A stretch of 64,000 nt of DNA from contig JAGOUY010000008.1 of the NCBI GenBank assembly GCA_018061025.1, forward strand, positions 1 through 64,000. Direction: 5' to 3'. A model generated the notes under the pieces. The model saw only the letters and a program-made list of their open reading frames with translations. It was not told where the DNA came from and did no database searches. Below, in pieces: positions 24,840 to 31,238 of this stretch. The DNA comes from Patescibacteria group bacterium. Its GTDB lineage: Bacteria; Patescibacteriota; Patescibacteriia; 2-12-FULL-60-25. Position 1 is the stretch's first letter. Every line of letters starts with the position of its first letter. Made by a program: the position numbers and the translations under genes.

Positions 24840-25433
24840 TTTAATCGCGTCAATGATCTCAATGGGAGTGTTGATGATTTGGTATGGCTGTCCTTTTTCT
24901 AGTGTTTCTACTGGATGAAATCCCCACGTAACCGCAATGCTTTTTACGCCGCATTGATTCGCCTCTCTGATATCTCCGAGGGTATCTGTGATGAGAACGG
25001 TTTCTGATGGCTGTAGGTTGTATCTCTGTAGAACATCTTGAATCTTTTTGACTTTGCTTTTTTCAACGTCGTTTCCGAGGATTTCTTTGAAATATTGTTT
25101 TAAATTATGTAACTCTAAAAAGCTCGCAATCGGTGGGCTTATGGTCGATGAGATGATGATGAGGGTGTGAGCTTGAGCGAGTTTTTGAATGACCGGCACT
25201 ATTTCTTGATTTGGTTGTTGTGTGAGGAGTTCTTTGGTGTATTGTTCAAAAAAATCGAATGGCGTCGTTGAAGTAGCGCTTTGAACAAGCTTTTTTGGTG
25301 CATCGTTAATATTTCCTTCAAATCTGGCCCTGTATTCATCTTCGGTTATTCCGTCACGGGTATGAATAATGCGATAGCAAAAAGAGAAGCTATCAACGAT
25401 GACTCCGTCGAAATCAAAGAGGATGACGTTCAT
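24822..25433 (-). CDS. HAD-superfamily hydrolase (phosphoglycolate phosphatase-like)
   Basis: 203 residues. Motif I is FDFDGVIVDS at the N-terminus, motif II LIIISSTI, motif III VEKSKVKKI, and motif IV ITDTLGDIREANQCGV; a helical cap lies between I and II. Magnesium-dependent phosphatase of a small phosphorylated substrate, possibly a sugar phosphate or phosphoglycolate. The first 95 bp are duplicated exactly at 26703-26797. Confidence 0.9.
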   Translation of the reverse strand: MNVILFDFDGVIVDSFSFCYRIIHTRDGITEDEYRARFEGNINDAPKKLVQSATSTTPFDFFEQYTKELLTQQPNQEIVPVIQKLAQAHTLIIISSTISPPIASFLELHNLKQYFKEILGNDVEKSKVKKIQDVLQRYNLQPSETVLITDTLGDIREANQCGVKSIAVTWGFHPVETLEKGQPYQIINTPIEIIDAIKSADLL

Positions 25434-25450
25434 AGGGTCGATAATACCAC

Positions 25451-26029
25451 TTAGGGGCGCGGGTCGTGTTTATCTATGTAATTTGCGTAGCTTCCACCCG
25501 TCAACACTTTTGTTTCTAGGTTAAGAGAAAAAAGTTTCCACTCCTTTTTGGTATCCATGGCGTCATAGGCGAGGCCTCGTACGCTGTTTGCGGCTACACG
25601 AAGGTCTTTGATTTCGTCCCAGGATATTCTTTCGGATTCCCATTTTTCTCCACGAGTATCTAGAATGGTGAGTTTGCATCCATCGGAAAGAATCATCGTT
25701 CCATTGGGAGTTTTTAGGCATTGATAGAATCCATCTCCTATCACCTCTAGAGCTTCTGTTGTTTCTGAGTCGAGGAGATAGGCTGTTCCTTCGGCGAATA
25801 CGAGGAGGTCATCCGTTTGGCTCGTTTCGTAGACGTCGTTTAATTTTGTCCGGTTTGATCGAAAATTTCCTATCCAGGAATCACCGTTGGCTTTAAAAAA
25901 GCGCACGATAAACCCTTCTGCGTAGGCGGGTTGGCCGCCAAAACATAGGATGGGTTCTTTGGAATGGGGGAAGCCGGGGAGGAGTTCAAAACGTTTTTCG
26001 GATTTTTGCATAGAATAAGGCTTGCTCAT
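25451..26029 (-). CDS. Hypothetical beta-rich protein
   Basis: 192 residues, no signal peptide. Repeated strands of the kind DLLVFAEGTAYLLDSETTEA, TMILSDGCKLTILDT and WKLFSLNLETKVLTGGSYAN suggest part of a beta-propeller-like fold. No catalytic motif. I do not recognise a family. ATG 26029 or 26011 may be the start. Confidence 0.55.
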   Translation of the reverse strand: MSKPYSMQKSEKRFELLPGFPHSKEPILCFGGQPAYAEGFIVRFFKANGDSWIGNFRSNRTKLNDVYETSQTDDLLVFAEGTAYLLDSETTEALEVIGDGFYQCLKTPNGTMILSDGCKLTILDTRGEKWESERISWDEIKDLRVAANSVRGLAYDAMDTKKEWKLFSLNLETKVLTGGSYANYIDKHDPRP

Positions 26030-26193
26030 TATATCTTATAAGAAAAGATGAGGGATAAATAGCTTATTAGACATGTGTGCGTTTATTCACTAACGTGAGA
26101 TATGCAGGTCACTCGGCGATAAGACTCCCTTCACAGCTGGCCGAGACTCTGGCCGTAAGGCAAGTGGGAGCGCCTGCATCTATTCTATCTATT

Positions 26194-26526
26194 ATGTCTA
26201 ACGTATCTGAGGAGCGGGAAGAACGTATCGCAAGTGATGCACGGACATTTCAAGTTCTTGCGGAACAGGGAGCGGATTTTGCTAAAGAACATTCTATTGA
26301 TTTCTTTTTTGTTGGGGAGGAACGTCTTTTGCAGGGAGTGGAAGCGGCTCTTGCACTCCAAGGATATGTAAAGAATCCTGAGCACGAGGTGGCGAATGAA
26401 TTGATGGTTCAACGTAACCTAACGCTTGAGGCAATGCAATCACAAAATATCACTGAGATGTTGTATGCGCTTGCGATCGAGCATGGGGTCGATTTTGATG
26501 GGTGGGGGACGGTGGCAAGAAAGTAA
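26194..26526 (+). CDS. RraB-like (ribonuclease E inhibitor B) protein
   Basis: 110 residues starting MSNVSEEREERIASD. The pattern FQVLAEQGADFAKEHSIDFF, then FFVGEERLLQGVEAALALQG and the C-terminal FDGWGTVAR match the RraB family (short acidic ferredoxin-like proteins whose end is D-GWG-x-V/A). In E. coli RraB binds RNase E; whether this organism has an RNase E partner cannot be seen here. A non-ATG extension to 26077 is open but not convincing. Confidence 0.65.
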   Translation: MSNVSEEREERIASDARTFQVLAEQGADFAKEHSIDFFFVGEERLLQGVEAALALQGYVKNPEHEVANELMVQRNLTLEAMQSQNITEMLYALAIEHGVDFDGWGTVARK

Positions 26527-26553
26527 GTACCGACAGGATGAGTAAACTGTTTT

Positions 26554-26797
26554 TGCAATTATAAGCGATAGATCGTTTGATCTTCGATATTGTCTGCTTC
26601 GGCTGGAATCATCTTTTCCACGATAATGAGAGATACATCTTGGATGACTCCTTTGCAGGCGTAATCGCTTTTTACTTCTTTTCGAATCTTCTTCAATATC
26701 CGTCTTCGGTTATTCCGTCACGGGTATGAATAATGCGATAGCAAAAAGAGAAGCTATCAACGATGACTCCGTCGAAATCAAAGAGGATGACGTTCAT
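26554..26797 (-). pseudogene. Chimeric gene remnant: HAD 5' end joined to 2H-phosphoesterase 3' end
   Basis: On the minus strand 26797-26703 is identical over 95 nt to the first 95 nt of the HAD gene (25433-25339). After a ~30-nt junction, 26672-26554 matches the last ~119 nt of the 2H phosphoesterase gene (28590-28472) at roughly 90%. The joined frame reads MNVILFDFDGVIVDS and stops after about 34 codons. It looks like a scar of recombination between segments now on either side. The rest of the 550-nt gap 26527-27076 holds a promoter and no other gene. Confidence 0.85.
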
Positions 26798-26870
26798 GAT
26801 GGGATATGGTAGCGCCTGTTTATGTAAAAACAAACGTGATTCCTGTTTGGCTTAATCGCGGATGGTGCTA

Positions 26871-26899
26871 TTGACAAAATACCATTTTTTGCTTAGTTT
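26871..26899 (+). promoter_or_regulatory. Promoter upstream of the G+C-rich lipoprotein gene
   Basis: TTGACA (26871-26876), a 17-nt spacer and TAGTTT (26894-26899). Transcription would start near 26907 and give a ~170-nt AT-rich leader containing AAAAGGAGGAAGC around 27000-27012. Confidence 0.6.
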
Positions 26900-27076
26900 A
26901 TCGCTTCGGTTGGTTATTGATGGGCATCCTTGAAAAAGGCTTATTTACCTCCAAATTCTTTGTTTATCATTCTATTTAGCTTTTTCCTTTTTAGCTTGTT
27001 AAAAGGAGGAAGCTGAACGGAATGTTTGCGAGATACTCCTTCTCGTATACACCCATTTCGTCGGCTAGAGGCCCCC

Positions 27077-27862
27077 ATGTCGATCCGTGCGCTCGTTCTC
27101 GTTCTGCTCGCCGCCACCTGCTCCCTCATCGGCTGCTACGGTGGCTCCGAGCCCGTGCAGCTCCCGCCGTCGGAGATGCAGCGCCCCGACAGTCCCATGC
27201 AGGCCATCGCCGCCGTCAGGAACGCCTGGTGGTGCAGCGACAACGGGGACAGGCTCGTGGGCGAGGTGGTCAACACCTCGTCGGTCAGCTTTTCCCCTCG
27301 TACAAGTCCGCCGCGTCCGATTCTTCCGGGTCCGTTCGCTATCCCCGCTATCCCCTGGGATGTGGAACGGGTCGCGTGGTTCGCGAACATCGGGGTTCGG
27401 CACTCCTTCTGGGGAACGGCGACCCCTGAGGACGTCGGGCACTACCTCCAGACGGTCGCCGCGGCCGCCAGCTCCACCTTGTGGGGCAGCACCCCTTGGC
27501 GTTTCATCAACTACAGTCGGCCGAACCAGACGACCTTTACCACCGGAGAGGAGGTGGGCCTCTGGTTTTACCGCTGGGATCAGGACACCTTTTCTTTGGG
27601 GGAGGTGGCGCTCTCCCAGCCGCAGCCGGACTCAAACGTGATCAGTCCGCGACAGACCAACGTCGGCATCCGCCGGGCGTTCTCCTCCTCGAGCGAATCG
27701 TGGTCTCAGTTCGTGCGGTTCACGTGCCTCAATACCAGCATGCCCTTGAACATGCCCTTGCACCCTACGGGGAACGGCGGCTCTGGGTATGCTGATAGGG
27801 TGGAGGCAAGGAACCTGGCGCTTGTGCGCCGCGACAACTGCTGGCGCTGCTTCAACTACTGA
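27077..27862 (+). CDS. Lipoprotein of foreign composition
   Basis: 261 residues starting MSIRALVLVLLAATCSLIGC, a classic lipoprotein signal with the acylated Cys at residue 20 (SLIGC). The mature part has six or so Cys/Trp-rich blocks (NAWWCSDNGD, TPWRFINYSR, DNCWRCFNY) and no family I know. G+C and codon use (GCC, CTC, GTG, GGC rich) stand out sharply from the AT-leaning neighbours, suggesting horizontal transfer. An upstream in-frame ATG (27026) would hide the signal peptide. Confidence 0.7.
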   Translation: MSIRALVLVLLAATCSLIGCYGGSEPVQLPPSEMQRPDSPMQAIAAVRNAWWCSDNGDRLVGEVVNTSSVSFSPRTSPPRPILPGPFAIPAIPWDVERVAWFANIGVRHSFWGTATPEDVGHYLQTVAAAASSTLWGSTPWRFINYSRPNQTTFTTGEEVGLWFYRWDQDTFSLGEVALSQPQPDSNVISPRQTNVGIRRAFSSSSESWSQFVRFTCLNTSMPLNMPLHPTGNGGSGYADRVEARNLALVRRDNCWRCFNY

Positions 27863-27932
27863 CGCTTCGCTGCCTCCCGTCACGCTACTCTAGCAGCTGC
27901 TATAAACAGACATCTCATAGCTCCTCCCTCCC

Positions 27933-27950
27933 ACCCACGACTACGTGGGT
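27933..27950 (+). terminator. Terminator-like hairpin after lipoprotein gene
   Basis: ACCCACG/CGTGGGT with a 4-nt loop, followed by TTTCGC; a short T-run makes it only moderately convincing. Confidence 0.5.
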
Positions 27951-28018
27951 TTCGCTATATCTAAGAAGAAATTGTTTACAAAATTTAGTGAGAAGCTTGT
28001 TCTTATTTCTCTGTTTTG

Positions 28019-28414
28019 TCAGGGTGTCTGTGATATCAGGACGATATAACGTCCTACAAAGAATAGGCATCCAAAAAATATCCAGAGCGCTGTACCTGCC
28101 CATCGGTGTGCTGTCTTGTCGACTACTACGCGCTTTAGATGCTCTGGATCGTAGAGGATGGGTACGGGTTGCCCGATCTCAAATGAATCACCCCGATAGC
28201 GAGTGCTTAGTCGAAATTCGCGTTGCTCGCCTTTTTTCGTTTTGTATTGGATGATTGGTGTACCTTCGTCGTAGTCTGCCGCGAGACGGCTGACGATGCC
28301 TTGTGCTCGTTCCCCATTGTGCATCAATCTTATCGTGAGAAATGCTTCACGAAGGGCTCCTATGGCGAAAAGGAGGGGGATCCAGGATGAGATGTCTATC
28401 ATAAACGATTCCAT
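28019..28414 (-). CDS. DUF3592 membrane protein
   Basis: 131 residues. A helix at each end (IPLLFAIGALREAFLTIRLM and WAGTALWIFFGCLFFVG) flanks a beta domain with AQGIVSRLAADYDEGTPIIQ, FRLSTRYRGDSFEIGQ and VPILYDPEHLKRVVVD, the core pattern of DUF3592. Role unknown. A larger relative lies at 20930-21664. Confidence 0.8.
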   Translation of the reverse strand: MESFMIDISSWIPLLFAIGALREAFLTIRLMHNGERAQGIVSRLAADYDEGTPIIQYKTKKGEQREFRLSTRYRGDSFEIGQPVPILYDPEHLKRVVVDKTAHRWAGTALWIFFGCLFFVGRYIVLISQTP

Positions 28415-28477
28415 ATTGTCTCATGGTAGCACGAGATGCCCTTTGTTTCCGGAGGAAGAGTATTCCATCTTTGCGAT

Positions 28478-29038
28478 TTATAGCCGATAGATTGTTTGAT
28501 TTTTGATATTGTCTGCTTCGGCTGGGATCATCTTTTCCACAATGATGAGAGATACATCTTGGATGACTCCTTTGCAGGCGTAATCGTTCCTTAATTCTTT
28601 TAGAGCCAGTTCGTATTGAGTACGATTGATATCCGATGCGAGGGTAAGGTGTGGTTTGAAGTTCTTTTCCCATGCCTCAGATTCTGCATCGACATAGTCT
28701 TTGTAGGTCGATAAGGTTTCCAGAATGTGTTTTTGGAGTTTATGAATCGAGGGTTGATGTTCGGCATGTATCATGATGGACTTAAATTCTCCTATCCCTA
28801 TATCAATGGCTAGATCGTTAAAGTTCAAAATGATTTCATGACTTGGAATTGGGGCGGAGTTGAATAGGCCTGCGAGCTGATTTTTAACGTTTGGGATGTC
28901 TTCTTCTTTTAGATAGCAGGGCTGTTTTAAGGTCACGTGATATCCGCTCGAAGAAGGGTTATATTTTTTATAGAATTCGTCGAGCCAGGTGGGTTTTTGT
29001 GTTAGATGTACTTTTGAATAGACGGCGAATAATTTCAT
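28478..29038 (-). CDS. 2H phosphoesterase / 2'-5' RNA ligase-like protein
   Basis: 186 residues. Two HxT motifs, YHVTLKQPCY (about residue 34) and FKPHLTLA (about 128), are the two catalytic His-x-Thr of the 2H family, spaced as in LigT-like cyclic phosphodiesterases. Probably acts on RNA or nucleotide 2',3'-cyclic phosphates. A piece of its 3' end is duplicated at 26554-26672. Confidence 0.85.
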   Translation of the reverse strand: MKLFAVYSKVHLTQKPTWLDEFYKKYNPSSSGYHVTLKQPCYLKEEDIPNVKNQLAGLFNSAPIPSHEIILNFNDLAIDIGIGEFKSIMIHAEHQPSIHKLQKHILETLSTYKDYVDAESEAWEKNFKPHLTLASDINRTQYELALKELRNDYACKGVIQDVSLIIVEKMIPAEADNIKNQTIYRL

Positions 29039-29182
29039 GTGGCAAGTATAGCGTTCCAGATCTTAGCGGGCGAATATGGCGATATTAAAGCTCTCGCGAG
29101 ATTCAAATCAATTTATCAGTATACAAAAACCCCCGCTATCTATGCGGAGATTTTCGATGGGGTGCCGTCGTGGAAGAAGTGA
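29039..29182 (+). pseudogene. Coding remnant ending at the first tRNA-His-like repeat
   Basis: An open frame of 47 codons begins at GTG 29039 (ASIAFQILAGEYGDIKALAR), goes on KSIYQYTKTPAIYAEIFDGV, and ends at TGA 29180. It reads like the C-terminus of a real protein but has no proper N-terminal part; it overlaps the segment repeated at 29844-29866. A second frame over 29161-29246 (VVEEVRATFERMND, TIYIPYIKPLN) has a relative at 29858-29931, so one or both frames are leftovers of displaced genes. Confidence 0.4.
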
Positions 29183-29246
29183 GAGCTACTTTTGAGAGGA
29201 TGAATGATATGACGATCTACATTCCATACATAAAGCCGTTAAATTG
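29149..29246. repeat. Left partial copy of tRNA-His-end repeat plus cassette start
   Basis: 29149-29171 matches 29844-29866 at 22 of 23 positions (GATTTTCGATGGGGTGCCGT). After it, both places encode a similar C-terminal peptide: VVEEVRATFERMNDMTIYIP here and VVEEVRTVFAKINDATIYIP at 29861-29931. Confidence 0.65.
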
Positions 29247-29281
29247 ACCGAAGCGTGTCAGCAGGATTAAATAAACTCATT

Positions 29282-29746
29282 ATGAATCATGAACAGAAGG
29301 CCGAGAAAGAACCAATTTATAAAGGCGCTCTCATTATTTTTTATCGACTCGAGCAAGACAACGAACCACGTTTTCTCGTCGTAAAAAATACTAAGACAGA
29401 CAATATTACTTTTGTTGGCGGAGCTAAAGATGATACGGACTCTACCGTTGAAGTAGCAGCTCAACGAGAAACACAGGAAGAGCTAGGTATCAAGCCCGAA
29501 GAATACTATCTGATACCTACACAACAAAAGCACGCGTTCATCTTCGGTCCACAGAAGCCGGAGCGAGCTGGATGCCGTGGTTCTTATAACGTGTATTTGG
29601 CTGATGGAAGTTCTTTTGAGAAGAACTTAAAACATTCCAGCGATCTAAAAAGCGCAACATGGATGACACGAGCCGAGGTCGAGCAAGCCCTGACATTCCC
29701 AGATCTGAAAGAGGTCTTTCTAAAAACGATCGCTGAAATTCAATAA
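29282..29746 (+). CDS. Nudix hydrolase
   Basis: 154 residues starting MNHEQKAEKEPIYKGALIIF. The Nudix helix reads AAQRETQEELGI with the REx2EExG residues intact; the first half of the box is preceded by FVGGAKDDTDSTVEV, one residue longer than the consensus. A nucleotide-diphosphate hydrolase of unknown substrate. It occupies the first of two cassette-like units that end in the tRNA-His flank repeat. Confidence 0.88.
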   Translation: MNHEQKAEKEPIYKGALIIFYRLEQDNEPRFLVVKNTKTDNITFVGGAKDDTDSTVEVAAQRETQEELGIKPEEYYLIPTQQKHAFIFGPQKPERAGCRGSYNVYLADGSSFEKNLKHSSDLKSATWMTRAEVEQALTFPDLKEVFLKTIAEIQ

Positions 29747-29750
29747 CTTA

Positions 29751-29859
29751 GTTCCAACTCTCTGTAGGGGTATCGAAAGCCGCAGTTTGGTTAGAACTGG
29801 CGAAGTAGCTAAAGCAAAACAAAAATCGAACTATTTCTAGCTCGATTTTTGATGGGGTG
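29751..29859. repeat. 109-bp direct repeat, copy A (tRNA-His 3' flank)
   Basis: Runs from GTTCCAACTCTC to TTTGATGGGGTG and is about 85-90% identical to 30469-30577. It includes the terminator hairpin AAAAATCGA/TCGATTTTT and ends in the last bases of tRNA-His (CACCCCATC on the minus strand), but no tRNA follows here. Confidence 0.9.
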
Positions 29860-29933
29860 CCGTCGTAGAGGAAGTGAGAACTGTTTTCGCTAAGATAAAC
29901 GATGCGACTATTTATATTCCAAGCCTACAGTAA

Positions 29934-30449
29934 CTAACTGTTACTTTTTAGTTTAGCGATCCTTTTGTTCAACAGGGGCGTAAAATGATCTTTATATCGT
30001 TCTTGCAACTCCGATGATCTCCAATCCTTACCAGTCACTTGTCCTCTGCATTCTACAGAGCCGCATCGACACTCCCATTTCGAAACGAAGGTTTTATCTG
30101 CCTCCCAGATCGCGTAGTCGGCCGTCAATTCCTCACCGATCTGAATATCTCTTTTGGCAATCAGGGTGTATGCATCCTTCATCCAGAGATTTGAGTCGCA
30201 TGAGTGGTTCAAAAAGTAATCGTCTCCATCTCCACGCTCCTCAATACTCCAAAGCTCCTCATCCCATTGCATGATGAGCTTACCCGCAGATCTAGCTACC
30301 TCAACCTCATTATGGTTATTTGAATATTCACCACCAAACTTAACCACCTCTTCTCCTGCTTGAATGAGCTGATTTGCAAACATTCCTTCTCCTTCGCTTT
30401 CCGCCTTACGAATTTCTACTTTATGACTAATCCAGTTTTCTTTTTTCAT
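29934..30449 (-). CDS. SET-domain protein (lysine methyltransferase type)
   Basis: 171 residues starting MKKENWISHKVEIRKAESEG. Motifs are GEGMFANQLIQAGEEV (SET-N), NHSCDSNLWM (NHS-C-x-x-N), GEELTADYA (GEEL-x2-DY), and a post-SET CRCGSVECRG that would bind zinc with the NHSC cysteine. It should transfer methyl groups from S-adenosylmethionine to a protein lysine. SET proteins are uncommon in bacteria and often acquired. It fills the second cassette-like unit. Confidence 0.93.
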   Translation of the reverse strand: MKKENWISHKVEIRKAESEGEGMFANQLIQAGEEVVKFGGEYSNNHNEVEVARSAGKLIMQWDEELWSIEERGDGDDYFLNHSCDSNLWMKDAYTLIAKRDIQIGEELTADYAIWEADKTFVSKWECRCGSVECRGQVTGKDWRSSELQERYKDHFTPLLNKRIAKLKSNS

Positions 30450-30468
30450 GAAAAAATCATACCCCTTG

Positions 30469-30577
30469 GTTCCAACTCTCGGTAGGGGTATCAAAAATGA
30501 CTATTCGGTTAGAACTGGCGAAGTAGCTAAAACAAAACAAAAATCGAACTATTTCTAGCTCGATTTTTGATGGGGTG
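30469..30577. repeat. 109-bp direct repeat, copy B, adjoining tRNA-His
   Basis: Companion of 29751-29859. Here the GATGGGGTG end is the genuine 3' end of tRNA-His, and the hairpin AAAAATCGA/TCGATTTTT (about 30537-30567) is its terminator on the minus strand. Confidence 0.9.
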
Positions 30578-30645
30578 ACCAGAGAGGATCGAACTCTCGA
30601 TAACAGGACCACAACCTGCTGTGTTACCACTACACCATGGCCACC
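30571..30645 (-). tRNA. tRNA-His (anticodon GTG)
   Basis: The anticodon arm CAGG-TTGTGGT-CCTG gives GTG. The acceptor pairs GTGGCCA with TGGTCAC, with an encoded G-1 facing C73, the histidine identity pair, and CCA is encoded. The T-arm is GAGAG-TTCGATC-CTCTC. The terminator hairpin lies just beyond in repeat copy B. Confidence 0.96.
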
Positions 30646-30664
30646 ATGGATGTGAAGCGCTGCT

Positions 30665-30692
30665 ATTATACGGAATTTTGAGCTTTTGACAA
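30665..30692 (-). promoter_or_regulatory. tRNA-His promoter
   Basis: On the minus strand TTGTCA (30692-30687), 16-nt spacer, TATAAT (30670-30665); transcription would begin about 10-15 nt before the tRNA 5' end. Confidence 0.75.
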
Positions 30693-30696
30693 GGGG

Positions 30697-31164
30697 TCAA
30701 TGGTTCCGTGTGTTGGTCTTGTGAATGAGCCAAGTTTCTTGGGTTTGGTAGAGGAGCCAGTCCATTGGCTCGTCCCAGGTTTGGCGGATGAGAGGTGTGG
30801 TTGAGAGGCATCCGTGGGGCACAATTCCTATTCTAGGCATCTCTTTGGGAAGATGGGCGAGAAAACGGTCGTACCAGCCATTTCCACGGCCGTGGCGAGT
30901 GCCGGAGAGGTCAAAGGCTTGGCCTGGAATGAGGATATGGGTTTTAGAAGGGATCAGAGTTTTAGAGAGGTTGGCGGCGAGAGCGATTGGATCTGTCAGG
31001 GGTGTTTGAGGGATGAGAAAAGCATCCTCTGTTTGAATCTTTGAGAGAAGAGGGATGTTATTTGGATCTTGCTCATCTCTGAGAGCGGTGTAGGAGAGAC
31101 GAAACGAATGGGCTTCAAGAAGCAATCGGAATTCTTTTAAGATTGAGTGATCTGTGTTTGGCAT
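30697..31164 (-). CDS. 5-formyltetrahydrofolate cyclo-ligase family protein
   Basis: 155 residues starting MPNTDHSILKEFRLLL. The family block ILIPGQAFDLSGTRHGRGNG, then WYDRFLAHLP, RIGIVPHGCL and WDEPMDWLL are recognisable. It is shorter than the usual ~185 residues: the N-terminal ATP-binding KxxxR segment is not evident, so activity may be altered. The family converts 5-formyl-THF to 5,10-methenyl-THF. Confidence 0.8.
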   Translation of the reverse strand: MPNTDHSILKEFRLLLEAHSFRLSYTALRDEQDPNNIPLLSKIQTEDAFLIPQTPLTDPIALAANLSKTLIPSKTHILIPGQAFDLSGTRHGRGNGWYDRFLAHLPKEMPRIGIVPHGCLSTTPLIRQTWDEPMDWLLYQTQETWLIHKTNTRNH

Positions 31165-31201
31165 GAGGGAGTTGTAGCGTGCACAAGAAAACTCTGTCAA
31201 T

Positions 31202-31237
31202 AAAACAAACGCACCCCTGTTGGGATGCGCTTGTTTT
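31202..31237. terminator. Intrinsic terminator, bidirectional
   Basis: AAAACAAACGCACCCC pairs with GGGATGCGCTTGTTTT around TGTT, with one mismatch. On the minus strand it terminates the 1074-residue secreted protein gene. Confidence 0.8.
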
Positions 31238-31238
31238 A

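Noticed and set aside
27087..27641. Alternative frames in the G+C-rich lipoprotein region
   Set aside because: High G+C removes stops in all frames; only the frame from 27077 has a signal peptide and balanced composition.
30469..30577. A second tRNA-like gene in copy A of the 109-bp repeat (29751-29859)
   Set aside because: Only the last bases of tRNA-His recur; the sequence beyond GGGGTG does not fold as a tRNA.
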